A stretch of DNA of 64,000 nucleotides. Source: Gordonia hongkongensis. Its GTDB lineage: Bacteria > Actinomycetota > Actinomycetes > Mycobacteriales > Mycobacteriaceae. Numbering within the stretch: the stretch's first letter is position 1; each line of letters opens with the position of its first letter. The stretch is taken from assembly GCF_023078355.1 (NCBI RefSeq), contig NZ_CP095552.1:3472001-3536000 (forward strand), read 5' to 3'. Both the position numbers and the translations under genes were made by a program. The notes beneath the pieces were generated by a model, which had not been told where the DNA came from, did no database searches, and saw only the letters and a program-made list of their open reading frames with translations. Shown one piece after another: positions 1 through 9,424 of the stretch.

Positions 1-21
1 GTCGGAGAGGGTCTCGGTCAC
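1..21 (-). CDS. 5' end of the next minus-strand gene (partial)
   Basis: A GTG codon overlaps the TGA stop of the CorC-type gene (GTGA overlap) and opens a frame reading V-T-E-T-L-S-D before the left edge. Seven codons are too few to identify the product. In mycobacteria the next genes in this operon are a cytidine-deaminase-like protein and the GTPase Era, so one of these is the likely identity by position only. Confidence 0.4.
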
Positions 22-1442
22 TGGTTCATCCTTGCTCTCGACTCGCCTGCGCGCTCCTGGCCGGCGGTGTCCGTGTCCTGGTCGTCGTGGGCGTTGCCCG
101 TGGTGCGCTCGGCACGTCCCTGCGATCGACTCGACTGCCCGCCGTGCTCGTCGCGTCGGGAATCCTCGTCCGCGTCGGGGACCCGGGTGACCAGCACCGT
201 GATGATGCGTTGGCGCCCTTGGCGATTGGGCCCACCCTCGGCCACCAGCTGCAGCCCGTGCGACTCCACCCGGGCGCCGGGCAGTGGCACCCGCCCCAGT
301 TCCAGACCGACGAGTCCGCCGACCGTCTCGACCTCTTCCTCGGCGATCTCGACGCCGAACAGCTCGCCGAGATCCTCCACCGGCAGTCGTGCCGACACCC
401 GGTACGACCCGTCGCCCAGGTCTTCGACCGGTGCGAGCTCGTCGATGTCGTACTCGTCGGTGATCTCGCCGACGATCTCCTCCAGCACGTCCTCGATGGT
501 CACCAGCCCGGCGATGCCGCCGTACTCGTCGACGAGCATCGCCATGTGGTTGCGCTCGCGCTGCATGTCGGCGAGGACCCGGTCCAGTGGCTTGGAGTCG
601 GGGATGAACTCGGCCTCGCGCATCACGTCGACCACGCGGAGGGTCGTGGGATCGATCCGCTGGGCGACCGTGCGCGCCACCAGATCCTTGAGGTACACGA
701 TGCCCAGGACGTCGTCGGTGTTCTCCCCGATCACCGGGATCCGCGAATGTCCGGACCGCGTCGCGAGACTCGTGGCCTGCAGCGCGGTCTTGTCGGCCTC
801 GATCCACACCATCTCCGGGCGCGGGACCATCACCTCGCGGGCACTGGTGTCGCCGAGGTCGAAGACCGACTGGATCATCCGGCGCTCGTCGGCCGCGACG
901 ACGCCCGAGGCCTCGGCGAGGTCGACGACCTCGCGCAACTCGACCTCGGTGGCGAACGGACCGTTGCGGAACCCGCGACCCGGGGTGAGGGCGTTGCCGA
1001 TCAGGATCAACAGCCGGGTCAGCGGTTTGAGCAGCACGCCGAGCGCGAACAACAGGTACGACGACGACAGCGCGATCGTGTACGCGTGCTGCCGGCCGAG
1101 GGTGCGGGGGCCGACGCCGACGGCGACGTACGAGACGACCGTCATGGCGGCGATGGCCACCGCCAGTCCCCCGCCGACGCCGATCAGCTGCGTCGCGGCG
1201 ACCGCGACGAGCGCGACCGCCGCGGCCTCGCACACGACTCGGAGCAGCACCACGAGGCCGACATAGGTCGCACGCGCCTCGAGGATGCCCGCCAGGCGGC
1301 GCGCACCGGCCCGCCCTTCCCGGACCATGTCGTCGACCCGGGCGTTCGACACCGTCGACACCGCGGTGTCGACGGCCGCGAAGACGCCGCCCACCACGAT
1401 CAACACAACTGCCGCCACGATGAACCAGTAGTCGGAGGTCAC
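18..1442 (-). CDS. CNNM/CBS-pair membrane protein, CorC/HlyC family
   Basis: About 474 residues. The N-terminal 170 or so residues form a CNNM-type membrane domain with several hydrophobic segments. A tandem CBS pair follows (motifs [10 protein letters not shown] and [15 protein letters not shown]), then a CorC/HlyC domain and a charged tail. The family is linked to magnesium and divalent cation homeostasis; the exact substrate is not shown here. The start is the GTG at 1442, which overlaps the ybeY stop, although the frame stays open further upstream. This matches the Rv2366c position downstream of ybeY in mycobacteria. It is probably co-translated with ybeY and the following gene. Confidence 0.85.
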   Translation of the reverse strand: MTSDYWFIVAAVVLIVVGGVFAAVDTAVSTVSNARVDDMVREGRAGARRLAGILEARATYVGLVVLLRVVCEAAAVALVAVAATQLIGVGGGLAVAIAAMTVVSYVAVGVGPRTLGRQHAYTIALSSSYLLFALGVLLKPLTRLLILIGNALTPGRGFRNGPFATEVELREVVDLAEASGVVAADERRMIQSVFDLGDTSAREVMVPRPEMVWIEADKTALQATSLATRSGHSRIPVIGENTDDVLGIVYLKDLVARTVAQRIDPTTLRVVDVMREAEFIPDSKPLDRVLADMQRERNHMAMLVDEYGGIAGLVTIEDVLEEIVGEITDEYDIDELAPVEDLGDGSYRVSARLPVEDLGELFGVEIAEEEVETVGGLVGLELGRVPLPGARVESHGLQLVAEGGPNRQGRQRIITVLVTRVPDADEDSRRDEHGGQSSRSQGRAERTTGNAHDDQDTDTAGQERAGESRARMNQ

Positions 1443-2041
1443 CCTCGGTCCTCCTCGGACCGCGACTGCTCGGGCACCGACTGGGCACCGGGGGTCGGTG
1501 AATCTCCCTCGGCTCCGGTGAACCCGATGTTGGACAGCAGCCGGGAATCGCGGTCGGTCTGTCGTTGCTCCTGGGCGCGACGGTGACGGTCGGCGTAGAA
1601 CGCGTCGAGGATGCGGTTCTGCAGTCCGAACATCTCGCGCTCCTCCTCCGGCTCGGCATGGTCGTAGCCGAGGAGGTGGAGCACTCCGTGGATGGTCAGC
1701 ATGGCGAGCTCGTGCTCGAAGGACCGCTTGGCCTCGCGCGCCTGTTTCCGGGCGAAGTCCGGGCACAGCACGATGTCCCCGAGAATCGCCGGGCCCGGGT
1801 CGGTCGCATCCGGCCGGCCGCCGGGCACCAGTTCGTCCATCGGGAAACTCATGACATCGGTCGGGCCCGGCAGGTCCATCCACTGGACGTGCATGTCGGC
1901 CATGGTGTCCTCGTCGACACACAGCACCGACAGCAACGCGGCCGGGTTCACGTCCATCGCGGTGACCGCGAAACGCGCGGCGTCGATGATCAACTCGGCC
2001 GGGACCTCGACCCCGGATTCGTTGGCCAGTTCGATGCTCAT
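1439..2041 (-). CDS. ybeY: Endoribonuclease YbeY (rRNA maturation factor)
   Basis: A 200-residue protein with the diagnostic zinc-binding motif [11 protein letters not shown], whose three histidines define YbeY. The family is a single-strand endoribonuclease acting in 16S rRNA 3' end maturation and ribosome quality control. The ATG overlaps the phoH stop as ATGA, so the two are likely translationally coupled. The protein carries about 30 extra residues at the C-terminus, rich in Arg and Ser, beyond the conserved core. The phoH-ybeY-corC order is the common actinobacterial one. Confidence 0.95.
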   Translation of the reverse strand: MSIELANESGVEVPAELIIDAARFAVTAMDVNPAALLSVLCVDEDTMADMHVQWMDLPGPTDVMSFPMDELVPGGRPDATDPGPAILGDIVLCPDFARKQAREAKRSFEHELAMLTIHGVLHLLGYDHAEPEEEREMFGLQNRILDAFYADRHRRAQEQRQTDRDSRLLSNIGFTGAEGDSPTPGAQSVPEQSRSEEDRG

Positions 2042-3120
2042 GAGCGACGACCCTGCGCCGCTGCCCGGCGTGCGGCGCGATTGCCGCCGATCGCCGTGTT
2101 GGGCAGACCCCGCTGCGCCTCCTCGGCCCGCCCGTAGGCGTCGACGATGTCGGCGACCAGGCGGTGCCGGACCACGTCCTGGCTGGTGAGGCGGGCGAAG
2201 TGGATGTCGTCGATGCCCTCGAGGATCTCCGACGCGGCGAGGAGACCGCTGCGGGCGCCGCCGGGCAGGTCCACCTGCGTTACGTCACCGGTCACGACGA
2301 CCTTGGAACCGAAACCGAGGCGCGTGAGGAACATCTTCATCTGCTCGCTCGTGGTGTTCTGCGCCTCGTCGAGGATGATGAACGCGTCGTTCAGGGTGCG
2401 GCCGCGCATGTAGGCCAGCGGCGCGACCTCGATGACCCCGGCCGCCATCAGCTTCGGGATCGCGTCGGGGTCCATCATGTCGTGCAGCGCGTCGTACAGC
2501 GGGCGCAGGTACGGGTCGATCTTCTCGCTCAGCGTGCCCGGCAGGAAGCCGAGACGTTCGCCGGCCTCGACCGCCGGCCGCGTCAGGATGATGCGGTTGA
2601 CCGACTTCGACTGCAGCGCCTGCACGGCCTTGGCCATGGCCAGATAGGTCTTGCCGGTGCCGGCCGGGCCCAGTCCGAAGACGATGGTGTGCTCGTCGAT
2701 CGCGTCGACATAGTGCTTCTGGTTGAGTGTCTTGGGCCGAATCGTCTTGCCGCGGCGCGACAGGATGTCCAGTGACAGCACGTCGGCGGGCGATTCCTCG
2801 GTGCCGTCGGACAGCATCGAGACGCTGTGCCGGACGAGATCTGGTGTCAGCGGGGTTCCGCGCCCGACGAGGTCGACGAGTTCGGCGATGACGCGCTCGG
2901 ACGCGGCTACCTCGGCGGGTTCACCGGTCAATGTCACCTGGTTGCCGCGGACGTGGATGTCGGCGGGCAGGAGCTGCTCGAGGGTACGCAGGTTGACGTC
3001 ACTAGCGCCGAGCAGCCCGAACACGACTCCGGGAGAGACTTCGACAGTGGATGTGACCCCAGACCGGCGCGGCTGCGTACGGCTGGATTGCCCGCTCTGG
3101 TCGGGGTTGTCGTCACTCAC
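2038..3120 (-). CDS. phoH: PhoH-like ATPase
   Basis: About 360 residues. A Walker A motif ([14 protein letters not shown]) and a Walker B stretch (FIILDEAQN) mark the PhoH P-loop ATPase core, after an N-terminal region resembling an RNA-binding domain. PhoH proteins are RNA-associated ATPases often found beside ybeY. A GTG at 3132 is in frame, but it lies inside the AGGAG ribosome binding site. The GTG at 3120, reading V-S-D-D-N-P, with AGGAG 11 nt upstream, is the better start. It corresponds to PhoH1 (Rv2368c) in position. Confidence 0.92.
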   Translation of the reverse strand: MSDDNPDQSGQSSRTQPRRSGVTSTVEVSPGVVFGLLGASDVNLRTLEQLLPADIHVRGNQVTLTGEPAEVAASERVIAELVDLVGRGTPLTPDLVRHSVSMLSDGTEESPADVLSLDILSRRGKTIRPKTLNQKHYVDAIDEHTIVFGLGPAGTGKTYLAMAKAVQALQSKSVNRIILTRPAVEAGERLGFLPGTLSEKIDPYLRPLYDALHDMMDPDAIPKLMAAGVIEVAPLAYMRGRTLNDAFIILDEAQNTTSEQMKMFLTRLGFGSKVVVTGDVTQVDLPGGARSGLLAASEILEGIDDIHFARLTSQDVVRHRLVADIVDAYGRAEEAQRGLPNTAIGGNRAARRAAAQGRRS

Positions 3121-3258
3121 GTATGAAATCACTCCTGGTGTTCTGGTCCGGATGGATGTTCGGTTCTGGATGCGGCGCCCCCGGACGACGCGGTCGCGGC
3201 GGCAGGGGTGTGGTCAGTGTATCGCGGTGCAACAGCCGATCAGCAGGCAATATTTCCG

Positions 3259-4038
3259 TCAGATCCCGAGCACGCGGATCGTCTGTCGCGTGCCGACGCT
3301 GCGCGGGTCGACGAAGGCGTCGTGCCCCTCACCGGGGACGACGATGAGTTCGGCGGACTGTCCGCGTGCGATCGCGGCGTCGACGTACCGGCGGCTGGAC
3401 TCGACCGGGATCAGATCATCGGCGTCGCCGTGGATCGCGACGACGTGGGCGTCGACCACCGGTGCCAGCAGTGGTGAGGCGTCGGAGTAGCGGCGCGGCG
3501 ACTCGCTGAACGGCCGACCCATGAACGCCCGCACCGACTCCCGGTCCGCTGCGCCGACGGTGTCGAGCACGGCCGCCTGGGCGATCACGGTGGTGATGGT
3601 GGCCGTGGCGGTCCGGGCTCCGAGCTGACCGACGGCCCAGACCGCGAGCTGACCACCCGCGGAATGCCCGACGACCGCGGTCGAGGCGAAGTCGACAGCG
3701 CCGGGCGGGAGCAGGTCGCGGACGGGACCGTCCAGGGCACCGAGCGCGTCGAGGACATCCCGGCCGGTATTCGGCCACCCGCCGCCCTCTTCACCCACCC
3801 GGCGGTACTCGATGTTCCACACCGCCGCCCCGCGTTCGGCGAGCATCCGGGCGATCGCGGTCTGGGTCGTCGACCCGAACTCGACAGACCAGGACCCGCC
3901 GTGGACAAGCACCACGAGCCGCGTCGGCGTCGCGGCGTCGAGCCACTCGGAAGGCACGTACAGGTGCCCGAATTGGGAAGGCGCAGAGCCGTATTCGATC
4001 TTGGTCCGACGCACCGAACGGCGTCCGACGACGCTCAT
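3259..4038 (-). CDS. Alpha/beta hydrolase (esterase/lipase type)
   Basis: A 259-residue alpha/beta hydrolase. Visible motifs are the oxyanion-side VLVHGGSW, the nucleophile elbow VGHSAGGQ (Ser nucleophile), the acid region HGDADDLIPVE and the terminal PGEGHDAF with the catalytic His. The architecture resembles acylaminoacyl-peptidase and kynurenine-formamidase-like esterases; the substrate is unknown. The ATG at 4038 overlaps the rsmE stop (ATGA), which fixes the start although the frame is open far upstream. It lies within the dnaJ-rsmE-phoH run. Confidence 0.85.
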   Translation of the reverse strand: MSVVGRRSVRRTKIEYGSAPSQFGHLYVPSEWLDAATPTRLVVLVHGGSWSVEFGSTTQTAIARMLAERGAAVWNIEYRRVGEEGGGWPNTGRDVLDALGALDGPVRDLLPPGAVDFASTAVVGHSAGGQLAVWAVGQLGARTATATITTVIAQAAVLDTVGAADRESVRAFMGRPFSESPRRYSDASPLLAPVVDAHVVAIHGDADDLIPVESSRRYVDAAIARGQSAELIVVPGEGHDAFVDPRSVGTRQTIRVLGI

Positions 4039-4817
4039 CGGGCCCACCGGCGGGTGAGCACCCCGATCGCGCCGAGGGCCACCGCGGCGGCCGTCGACGT
4101 ACGCAACACCTCGGGGCCGAGCACGACCGAGTTCGCACCGAGCGCGGTCAGGTCGGCGACCTCGCCGGCGTCGAGTCCGCCCTCGGGCCCGACCACGAGC
4201 AGGATCTCGGTGGCGTCGGCGAGGGGTAGCCGGGCCAGGGGTTGCGCGGCTTCCTCGTGCAGGACGGCGACGACCCCTCCCCGCGCCACGGCGTCCGCGC
4301 AGCGGGCCCGGACGTCGATGGTGGTCGCGAGGTCGGTGATCTCCGGAATCCATGGTCGACGGCTCTGTTTGGCAGCTGCCGAGGCCGCGGCCCGCCACTT
4401 GGCCACGCCCTTGTCCGCCTTGCCCGTCCACCGCGACACGCACCGCAGCGCCTGCCACGGCACGATGACGTCGGCGCCGGCCTCGGTGGCGAGGTCGACC
4501 GCGAGCTCGGACCGCTCCGACTTCGGGAGCGCCTGCACCACGGTCACCTGCGGGGTCGGGCGAGCCTCGAACGCGAGGTCGTGGACGGTCGCCACCAGTG
4601 TGTCCTTGGCGGTGATCTCCCGGATCTCGCAACCGCCGACCGAGCCGGCGCCGTCGCCGACGAGGATCCGTTCGCCGACGCCCAGCCGGGCGACGGTGAC
4701 CGCGTGACGACCCTCGGCGCCGCTCAGGATCAGGTCAGCGCCGGGCGCGGGCACGGAGTCCGCCCAGAACAGCGGTGGACTCACCGCGTACCCGCCGTCC
4801 CGAACGCGCACATCCAC
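4035..4817 (-). CDS. rsmE: 16S rRNA (uracil-1498-N3)-methyltransferase RsmE
   Basis: About 260 residues of the SPOUT-class RsmE family, which methylates U1498 of 16S rRNA with SAM. The SAM-binding knot is visible as LVVGPEGGLDAGEV followed by VLRTSTAAAVALG near the C-terminus. The N-terminal PUA-like part is present (SGAEGRHAVTVARL). The start is uncertain. The ATG at 4817 is used; a GTG at 4784, reading V-S-P-P-L-F, also fits the family. Neither has a strong ribosome binding site. It follows dnaJ by 30 nt. Confidence 0.9.
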   Translation of the reverse strand: MDVRVRDGGYAVSPPLFWADSVPAPGADLILSGAEGRHAVTVARLGVGERILVGDGAGSVGGCEIREITAKDTLVATVHDLAFEARPTPQVTVVQALPKSERSELAVDLATEAGADVIVPWQALRCVSRWTGKADKGVAKWRAAASAAAKQSRRPWIPEITDLATTIDVRARCADAVARGGVVAVLHEEAAQPLARLPLADATEILLVVGPEGGLDAGEVADLTALGANSVVLGPEVLRTSTAAAVALGAIGVLTRRWAR

Positions 4818-4847
4818 TCGGAGATCGCCGCCGCGGACACCAGGTGC

Positions 4848-6017
4848 CTATTTCCCGGCGAACGCGTTGCGCAGCCGCGAGAAGAGGCCGCCGGGCGCCG
4901 CGGCCGCCGAGGTGTTGACGACCTCGATCTCGTCGGCGGCGATCTTGCGGTACTTCTTCAGTGCTTCGGTCTGCGCCGCATCGAGTCTGGTCGGTACGAC
5001 GACGTCGAGGTGGACGTGCATGGTGCCGCGCACACCGGAACTGACGTGCGGCATGCCCTGCCCGCGCAGCTTCACGATCTGGCCCGGCTGCGTGCCGGGC
5101 GCGACCGTCACGGTGACCGGATCGCCGAGAATCGTCTCCACCTCGAACTCGGCACCGAGCGCGGCGTCGGCCATCGGGACCTTGACGGTGCAGTGCAGGT
5201 CGTCCTTGTCGCGCAGGAACACCTCGTGCGGCCGTTCGGCGACCTCGACGTACAAATCGCCGGCCGGGCCGCCGCCGAGACCCACCTCACCCTGCCCGGT
5301 GAGGCGGACACGCATGCCGTTCTCGATCCCGGCGGGGATGCGCACGGTCATCGTGCGCCGCGAGCGGTAGCGTCCGTCGCCGCCGCACTTGTGGCAGGGG
5401 TCGGGGATGACCTCGCCGACGCCGTGGCAGGTCGGGCACTCGCGCACGGTCATGACCTGCCCGAGGAAGGAACGCTGCACCGACTGGATCTCCCCGGCGC
5501 CCTTGCAGATGTCGCAGGTGACCGGCTTGCTGTCGCCGTTGGTTCCCGAGCCGGTACACACGTCGCAGAGGATCGCGGTGTCGACGGTGATCTCTTTGGC
5601 GACACCCTTGGCGCACTCGGCGAGATCCAGGGTCACGTTCACCAGTGCCGGCTCACCCGGCTGGACACGGGACTTGGGTCCGCGGCCCGAGCCGAAGCCC
5701 CCGCCACCGCCGCCGAAGGCACCGCCGTTGCCGAAGAACGCCTCGAAGACGTCGCCGAATCCCCCGCCGCCGCCACCGAAACCGCCGAAGCCGCCCGCAC
5801 CGGCGCCGGCCAGCGGATCACCGCCGGCGTCGACGATGCGACGCTTCTCCGGATCGGTCAGCACCTCGTAGGCGGTGCTGACCTCTTTGAACTCGTCTTC
5901 GTTGCCCGGGTTGACGTCGGGGTGCAGCTCCCGCGCCTTCTTGCGGTAGGCGCGCTTGAGCTCCTGATCACTGGCGCCCTTCGCCACTCCCAGGATTGCG
6001 TAGTAGTCACGTGCCAC
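4848..6017 (-). CDS. dnaJ: Chaperone protein DnaJ (DnaJ2 type)
   Basis: 389 residues with the full type I DnaJ layout. The J domain has HPD at about residues 32-34, followed by a Gly/Phe-rich linker. Four CxxCxGxG zinc repeats follow ([32 protein letters not shown]), then the C-terminal substrate-binding domain. It is the co-chaperone of DnaK. Lying directly downstream of hrcA, it is the actinobacterial second dnaJ copy (Rv2373c position). No CIRCE element was seen in the 165-nt gap to hrcA. Confidence 0.95.
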   Translation of the reverse strand: MARDYYAILGVAKGASDQELKRAYRKKARELHPDVNPGNEDEFKEVSTAYEVLTDPEKRRIVDAGGDPLAGAGAGGFGGFGGGGGGFGDVFEAFFGNGGAFGGGGGGFGSGRGPKSRVQPGEPALVNVTLDLAECAKGVAKEITVDTAILCDVCTGSGTNGDSKPVTCDICKGAGEIQSVQRSFLGQVMTVRECPTCHGVGEVIPDPCHKCGGDGRYRSRRTMTVRIPAGIENGMRVRLTGQGEVGLGGGPAGDLYVEVAERPHEVFLRDKDDLHCTVKVPMADAALGAEFEVETILGDPVTVTVAPGTQPGQIVKLRGQGMPHVSSGVRGTMHVHLDVVVPTRLDAAQTEALKKYRKIAADEIEVVNTSAAAAPGGLFSRLRNAFAGK

Positions 6018-6183
6018 GGTTGTAGTGATCCTTCGGTCTCAGTTGGTGCCTGGCGGCGGGTGCTCTCACGATCGCGCGACGCGCGGGTGGACCGGCCGTC
6101 CCCGTCGTCGTCCCGGCTCGGTGTCGCGAGCGGCCGCCGTCGACGCTGCGGTATGCCCGACAGCGATCATGGAAAAACAGCGA

Positions 6184-7218
6184 TCATCGTTCGGCGAGCA
6201 CCTCGCCGATGTACTTGGCAACGGCCGCCACCGAGGCGATGGTTCCCGGATAGTCCATCCGTGTGGGGCCGAGCACACCGACGCCGCCGAACACGGTTCC
6301 CGAAGCACCGTACCCTGTCGACACGACCGAGGTGCCACGCAGGTTCTCGGTCCGGGTCTCCTCGCCGATCTGCACCGTGACCTGGCCCATGTCCTGGGTT
6401 GTCGCCAAGATCTTGAGCACCACCACCTGCTCCTCGAGCGCCTCGAGAACGGTGTCCATCCCGCCGACGACGGGGGTGAAGTCGGCCGCCGACCGCGCGA
6501 GGTTCGACGTGCCGCCGAGCACCAGCCGGTCGTCACCGCGTTCGACGAGGGTCTCCACCAGCACGGTGGCGATGTTGAGGACCGCTCCGCGCAGATCCTC
6601 AGGCGCGGAATTGGCGAGCTCGGCCACCGCGGCCGACGCGGCTTCGAGGCGTTTGCCGTGCAGTGCGGCCGAGAACAGATCGCGCAACCGGGCGATCTCG
6701 TCCTCATCGTGGTCTTCGCTCAGCGCCACCATGCGCTGTTCGACCCGGCCGTTGTCGACGATGACGACCAGCAGCAGGCGCGACGGAGACAGGGTGACGA
6801 CCTCGAGGTGACGCACGGTCGCCGCCGACAAGACCGGGTACTGGATGACCGCGACCTGTCTCGTCAGCTGGGCAAGGAGCCGCACCGAGCGCCGGAGCAC
6901 GTCGTCGAGGTCGACGCCGGAGTCGAGCACCGAGAGGATCGCCCGGCGCTCGGCGGCCGACAGCGGCTTGATCTCGCTGATCCGATCGACGAACATCCGG
7001 TAGCCCTTGTCGGTGGGCACCCGGCCGGAGCTGGTGTGCGGCTGGGTGATGTATCCCTCTGCCTCCAGGACCGCCATGTCGTTGCGGACGGTGGCACTCG
7101 ACACCCCCAGCTGGTGTCGCTCCACGAGCGCCTTCGAACCGATCGGTTCCTGCGTGTCGACGTAGTCGGTCACGATCGCACGCAAGATCTCGAAGCGACG
7201 ATCATCGGTGGTAGACAC
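6184..7218 (-). CDS. hrcA: Heat-inducible transcriptional repressor HrcA
   Basis: About 344 residues. The N-terminal winged helix reads [20 protein letters not shown] followed by [17 protein letters not shown], typical of HrcA. The frame is open for 180 more codons upstream, but the GTG at 7218 has a strong AGGAGG eight nt before it and gives the expected N-terminus V-S-T-T-D-D-R-R. HrcA represses chaperone genes by binding CIRCE elements. None was found in this window, so its targets are presumably elsewhere (groES/groEL). It heads the minus-strand run with dnaJ. Confidence 0.95.
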   Translation of the reverse strand: MSTTDDRRFEILRAIVTDYVDTQEPIGSKALVERHQLGVSSATVRNDMAVLEAEGYITQPHTSSGRVPTDKGYRMFVDRISEIKPLSAAERRAILSVLDSGVDLDDVLRRSVRLLAQLTRQVAVIQYPVLSAATVRHLEVVTLSPSRLLLVVIVDNGRVEQRMVALSEDHDEDEIARLRDLFSAALHGKRLEAASAAVAELANSAPEDLRGAVLNIATVLVETLVERGDDRLVLGGTSNLARSAADFTPVVGGMDTVLEALEEQVVVLKILATTQDMGQVTVQIGEETRTENLRGTSVVSTGYGASGTVFGGVGVLGPTRMDYPGTIASVAAVAKYIGEVLAER

Positions 7219-7380
7219 GCGGCACACCTCCTGACTCGGGTCCCTGCCATACAGTTGGGTGCGTTCCATAGTACGAAATGGGATCGCGATCACCGTGCCA
7301 CGGCGTGGTGTCGCGCACTGACCGTCGACGCGTCGTCGCAGATCAGCAATCGTCGAGGCACGGGCGTCGGAGGAGTTCGC

Positions 7381-7839
7381 ATGATCTTCAAGGGGGTGCG
7401 GGAGGGCAAGCCCTATCCCGACCACGGGCTGTCGACGCGTGGCTGGGCCAAGATCCCGCCGCGGCAACTCCGGCTCGACCAGCTGACGCCGATCACCAAG
7501 GTCCTCGCCTTGGACAAGCTCCTCAGCGAGGACTCCACCTTCTACGGCGACCTGTTCGCCCACGTCGTGCGGTGGGAGGGCGAGCTCTATCTGGAGGACG
7601 GCCTGCATCGCGCCGTCCGGTCGGCATTGCGCAACCGCCACATCATCCACGCCCGCACCCTCGACCTCGACGCCCTGGACCTGTCCGACGCGGCCAAACC
7701 CCTCGACGAGCAACTCCAAGACACCGCCGAGATCCCGGCGCGCCGGCCCCCGACCACGCCCGACGGCCCCGGTGCGCATCGGCGCGGTGCGCGATCGACG
7801 GGCTGGACGAGTCCGCCTCGCCCCGATCAGAGCTGGTAG
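7381..7839 (+). CDS. Conserved actinobacterial protein divergent from hrcA
   Basis: 152 residues. The first 105 or so are well ordered ([17 protein letters not shown], then [20 protein letters not shown]) and resemble the short protein encoded divergently from hrcA in mycobacteria (Rv2375). Related entries are sometimes labelled VapB-type antitoxin, but no toxin gene is adjacent and I see no recognisable DNA-binding motif, so I make no functional claim. The tail after residue 110 is Pro/Arg-rich and low complexity. The 162-nt gap to hrcA should carry divergent promoters. Confidence 0.65.
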   Translation: MIFKGVREGKPYPDHGLSTRGWAKIPPRQLRLDQLTPITKVLALDKLLSEDSTFYGDLFAHVVRWEGELYLEDGLHRAVRSALRNRHIIHARTLDLDALDLSDAAKPLDEQLQDTAEIPARRPPTTPDGPGAHRRGARSTGWTSPPRPDQSW

Positions 7840-7858
7840 GCCGACAACCGGCCCCGCG

Positions 7859-9056
7859 TCAGCCCCAGAGCACGCGGCGGATCACGCCGTCGGCCAGCAA
7901 CCGACCCGCGTCGGTGAGCACGTAGGCGTCGTCGGCCGCGGTGAGCAGTCCGGCGGCCCGGAGCTGTTCGGCATGCGCGGTCTCGGCGTCGTCGAGGAGG
8001 TCGCGCGGCAGTCCGCTGCGGCACCGGGTGGTCAGCATGACGGCCTCGAGGTGCCGGTCCTCGGGGGTCAGCTGTTCTGCCGAAGCGATCGGCAAGACCC
8101 CGTCCGCCAGCGACTTCGCATAGCGCGCAGGATGTTTGGCGTTCAGCCAGCGCACGCCGGCGACGTGGGAATGCGCCCCCGGACCGATGCCCCACCAGTC
8201 GTTGCTGTGCCAGTAGGCGATGTTGTGACGACACACCGACTTCTCGCCGCGCGCCCAGTTCGACACCTCGTACCAGTCGAGTCCGTCCGCACGCAGACGA
8301 CGGTCGAGGATCTGATAGCGGTCGGCGAGGACGTCGTCGTCGGGTGCTGGCATCTCCCCGCGCCGGATGCGGCGGGCGAGCGCGGTGCCGTCCTCGACGA
8401 TCAGCGCGTAGGCCGACACATGGTCGACCCCGGCGTCGAGCACCGCATCAACGGTGGCGTGCAGGTCGGCGTCGGTCTCGCCGGGCGTGCCAGATCAGGT
8501 CGAGGTTGACGTGGTCGAACCCGGCCGCTCGTGCCTCCCTGGCGGCCGCAACCGCCCGACCCGGGGTGTGCGTGCGATCGAGCAGCCGGAGCACGTGTGC
8601 GGCGGCCGACTGCATGCCGAGCGAGATGCGGGTGAAACCGGCGGAGCGGAGGTCGTCGAAGAACTCCGGCGAGGTCGACTCCGGATTCGACTCGGTGGTG
8701 ATCTCGACGTCGTCGGACAGGTCGAAGTGGACCCGGACGGCGTCGAGGAGTCGTGTGAGGCCGTCGCCGCCGAGCAGCGACGGCGTGCCCCCGCCGACGA
8801 AGATCGTCGAGACCGGCCGGCCGGGGGCCAGCATCCGCGACGCCGCCTCGAGTTCGCGGGCGACCGCGTGCTGCCACGATTCCGGCGACGACGACGAACC
8901 GAGTTCGCCCGCCGTATAGGTGTTGAAGTCGCAGTACCCACACCGGGTCGCGCAGAACGGGACGTGCAGGTACAGCGCGAGTGGTACGTCCGTGTCGACC
9001 TCGCGGCACGCAGCGGCGACCAGGTCGGCTGCGATGGTGGTGGTGTCGACGTTCAC
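7859..9056 (-). pseudogene. hemW: Radical SAM heme chaperone HemW, frameshifted
   Basis: The N-terminal half (9056 to about 8490) carries the radical SAM cluster motif CATRCGYCDF and FVGGGTPSLL. It then loses frame after HVNLDLI and runs into Arg-rich sequence. The C-terminal half continues in another frame with GVDHVSAYALIVEDG and WWGIGPGAHSH. Homologues read D-L-I-Y-G-T-P-G-E-T at the junction. Adding two bases (AC) near 8490 restores that motif and yields one 399-codon frame, the normal HemW length. HemW is a heme-trafficking chaperone related to oxygen-independent coproporphyrinogen oxidase. Either it is a true pseudogene or the base calls are wrong at this spot. Confidence 0.85.
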
Positions 9057-9167
9057 CGTTCCATGATGCCGATCGCGGCGACGTGGACGGAAATCGTCGC
9101 CCAGATCGGGAACAGCGCAGTACTCGACGGCGTTGTGCGGCGCAGGCAGGCGTGGAGGCCGGCCTGG

Positions 9168-9188
9168 TTTCCATCATCATGATGGAAA
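9168..9188. promoter_or_regulatory. 21-bp perfect palindrome, probable operator of the sulfate assimilation operon
   Basis: Two 10-nt arms (TTTCCATCAT and ATGATGGAAA) flank a single C, forming a perfect inverted repeat 39 nt before the leader peptide start. Its size and dyad symmetry suit a dimeric repressor or activator site. It lies in the hemW/sir intergenic region and could serve either direction. The cognate regulator is not identifiable from this window. Confidence 0.55.
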
Positions 9189-9227
9189 ATAACCCCAAGT
9201 AGACGAGCCGATAGGGAGCGTGGCACT

Positions 9228-9317
9228 ATGGACCGCGTGATTTTCCCCGGGGTGTGGCTCGCAGCTCGACGCCACATTGATCTCAAGCGCGTCAACAGCG
9301 CTTTCTGTCGCATCTAG
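9228..9317 (+). CDS. Cys-containing leader peptide upstream of sir
   Basis: A 29-codon frame starts at ATG 9228 with AGGGAG 10 nt upstream and ends at TAG 9317, 107 nt before sir. Its second half reads ARRHIDLKRVNSAFCRI. The Arg-Arg-His-Ile-Asp-Leu core, followed by Ser and a late Cys codon, resembles short leader peptides that precede sulfur-acquisition genes in actinobacteria. The likely role is cysteine-responsive control of sir: ribosome stalling or passage changes downstream RNA folding. Peptide function is inferred; the frame, ribosome binding site and position are directly visible. An internal GTG at 9237 is an alternative start. Confidence 0.7.
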   Translation: MDRVIFPGVWLAARRHIDLKRVNSAFCRI

Positions 9318-9357
9318 CGACGTCTCGGCCCCGATTTGTCCCCGATTCCCTGGGGAT

Positions 9358-9420
9358 GCCGGCACGTTTCAGCCCGTAACTCGTGCAACGAACGCCGGCC
9401 CTGTGCGCCGGCACAGGAGA
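9358..9420 (+). promoter_or_regulatory. Leader RNA with competing hairpins that cover the sir ribosome binding site
   Basis: CCTGTGC (9400-9406) and GCACAGG (9411-9417) form a 7-bp stem with a four-base loop, and the distal arm contains the AGG of the sir AGGAGA site. Three copies of the self-complementary hexamer GCCGGC (9358, 9394, 9407) can pair with one another and would compete with that stem. This suits translation-coupled switching by the leader peptide. Folding is by eye only. Confidence 0.5.
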
Positions 9421-9424
9421 GTTC

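Noticed and set aside
6018-6183. Duplicated ACAGCGATCAT either side of GGAAAA in the dnaJ-hrcA gap, considered as an operator
   Set aside because: It is a short direct repeat at the hrcA 3' end, with no dyad symmetry and no resemblance to a CIRCE element.
4242-6380. A 712-codon open frame on the plus strand opposite rsmE and dnaJ
   Set aside because: It is antisense to two well-conserved genes, shows no domain, and such frames are common in GC-rich DNA where third positions avoid stops.
7219-7380. Searched for a CIRCE element (TTAGCACTC and its complement) before hrcA
   Set aside because: Not present in this gap or before dnaJ; HrcA targets are probably elsewhere.
9061-9182. Short open frame downstream of the hemW start, reading M-P-I-A-A-T-W
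   Set aside because: No ribosome binding site, no family resemblance, and it runs into the palindrome.
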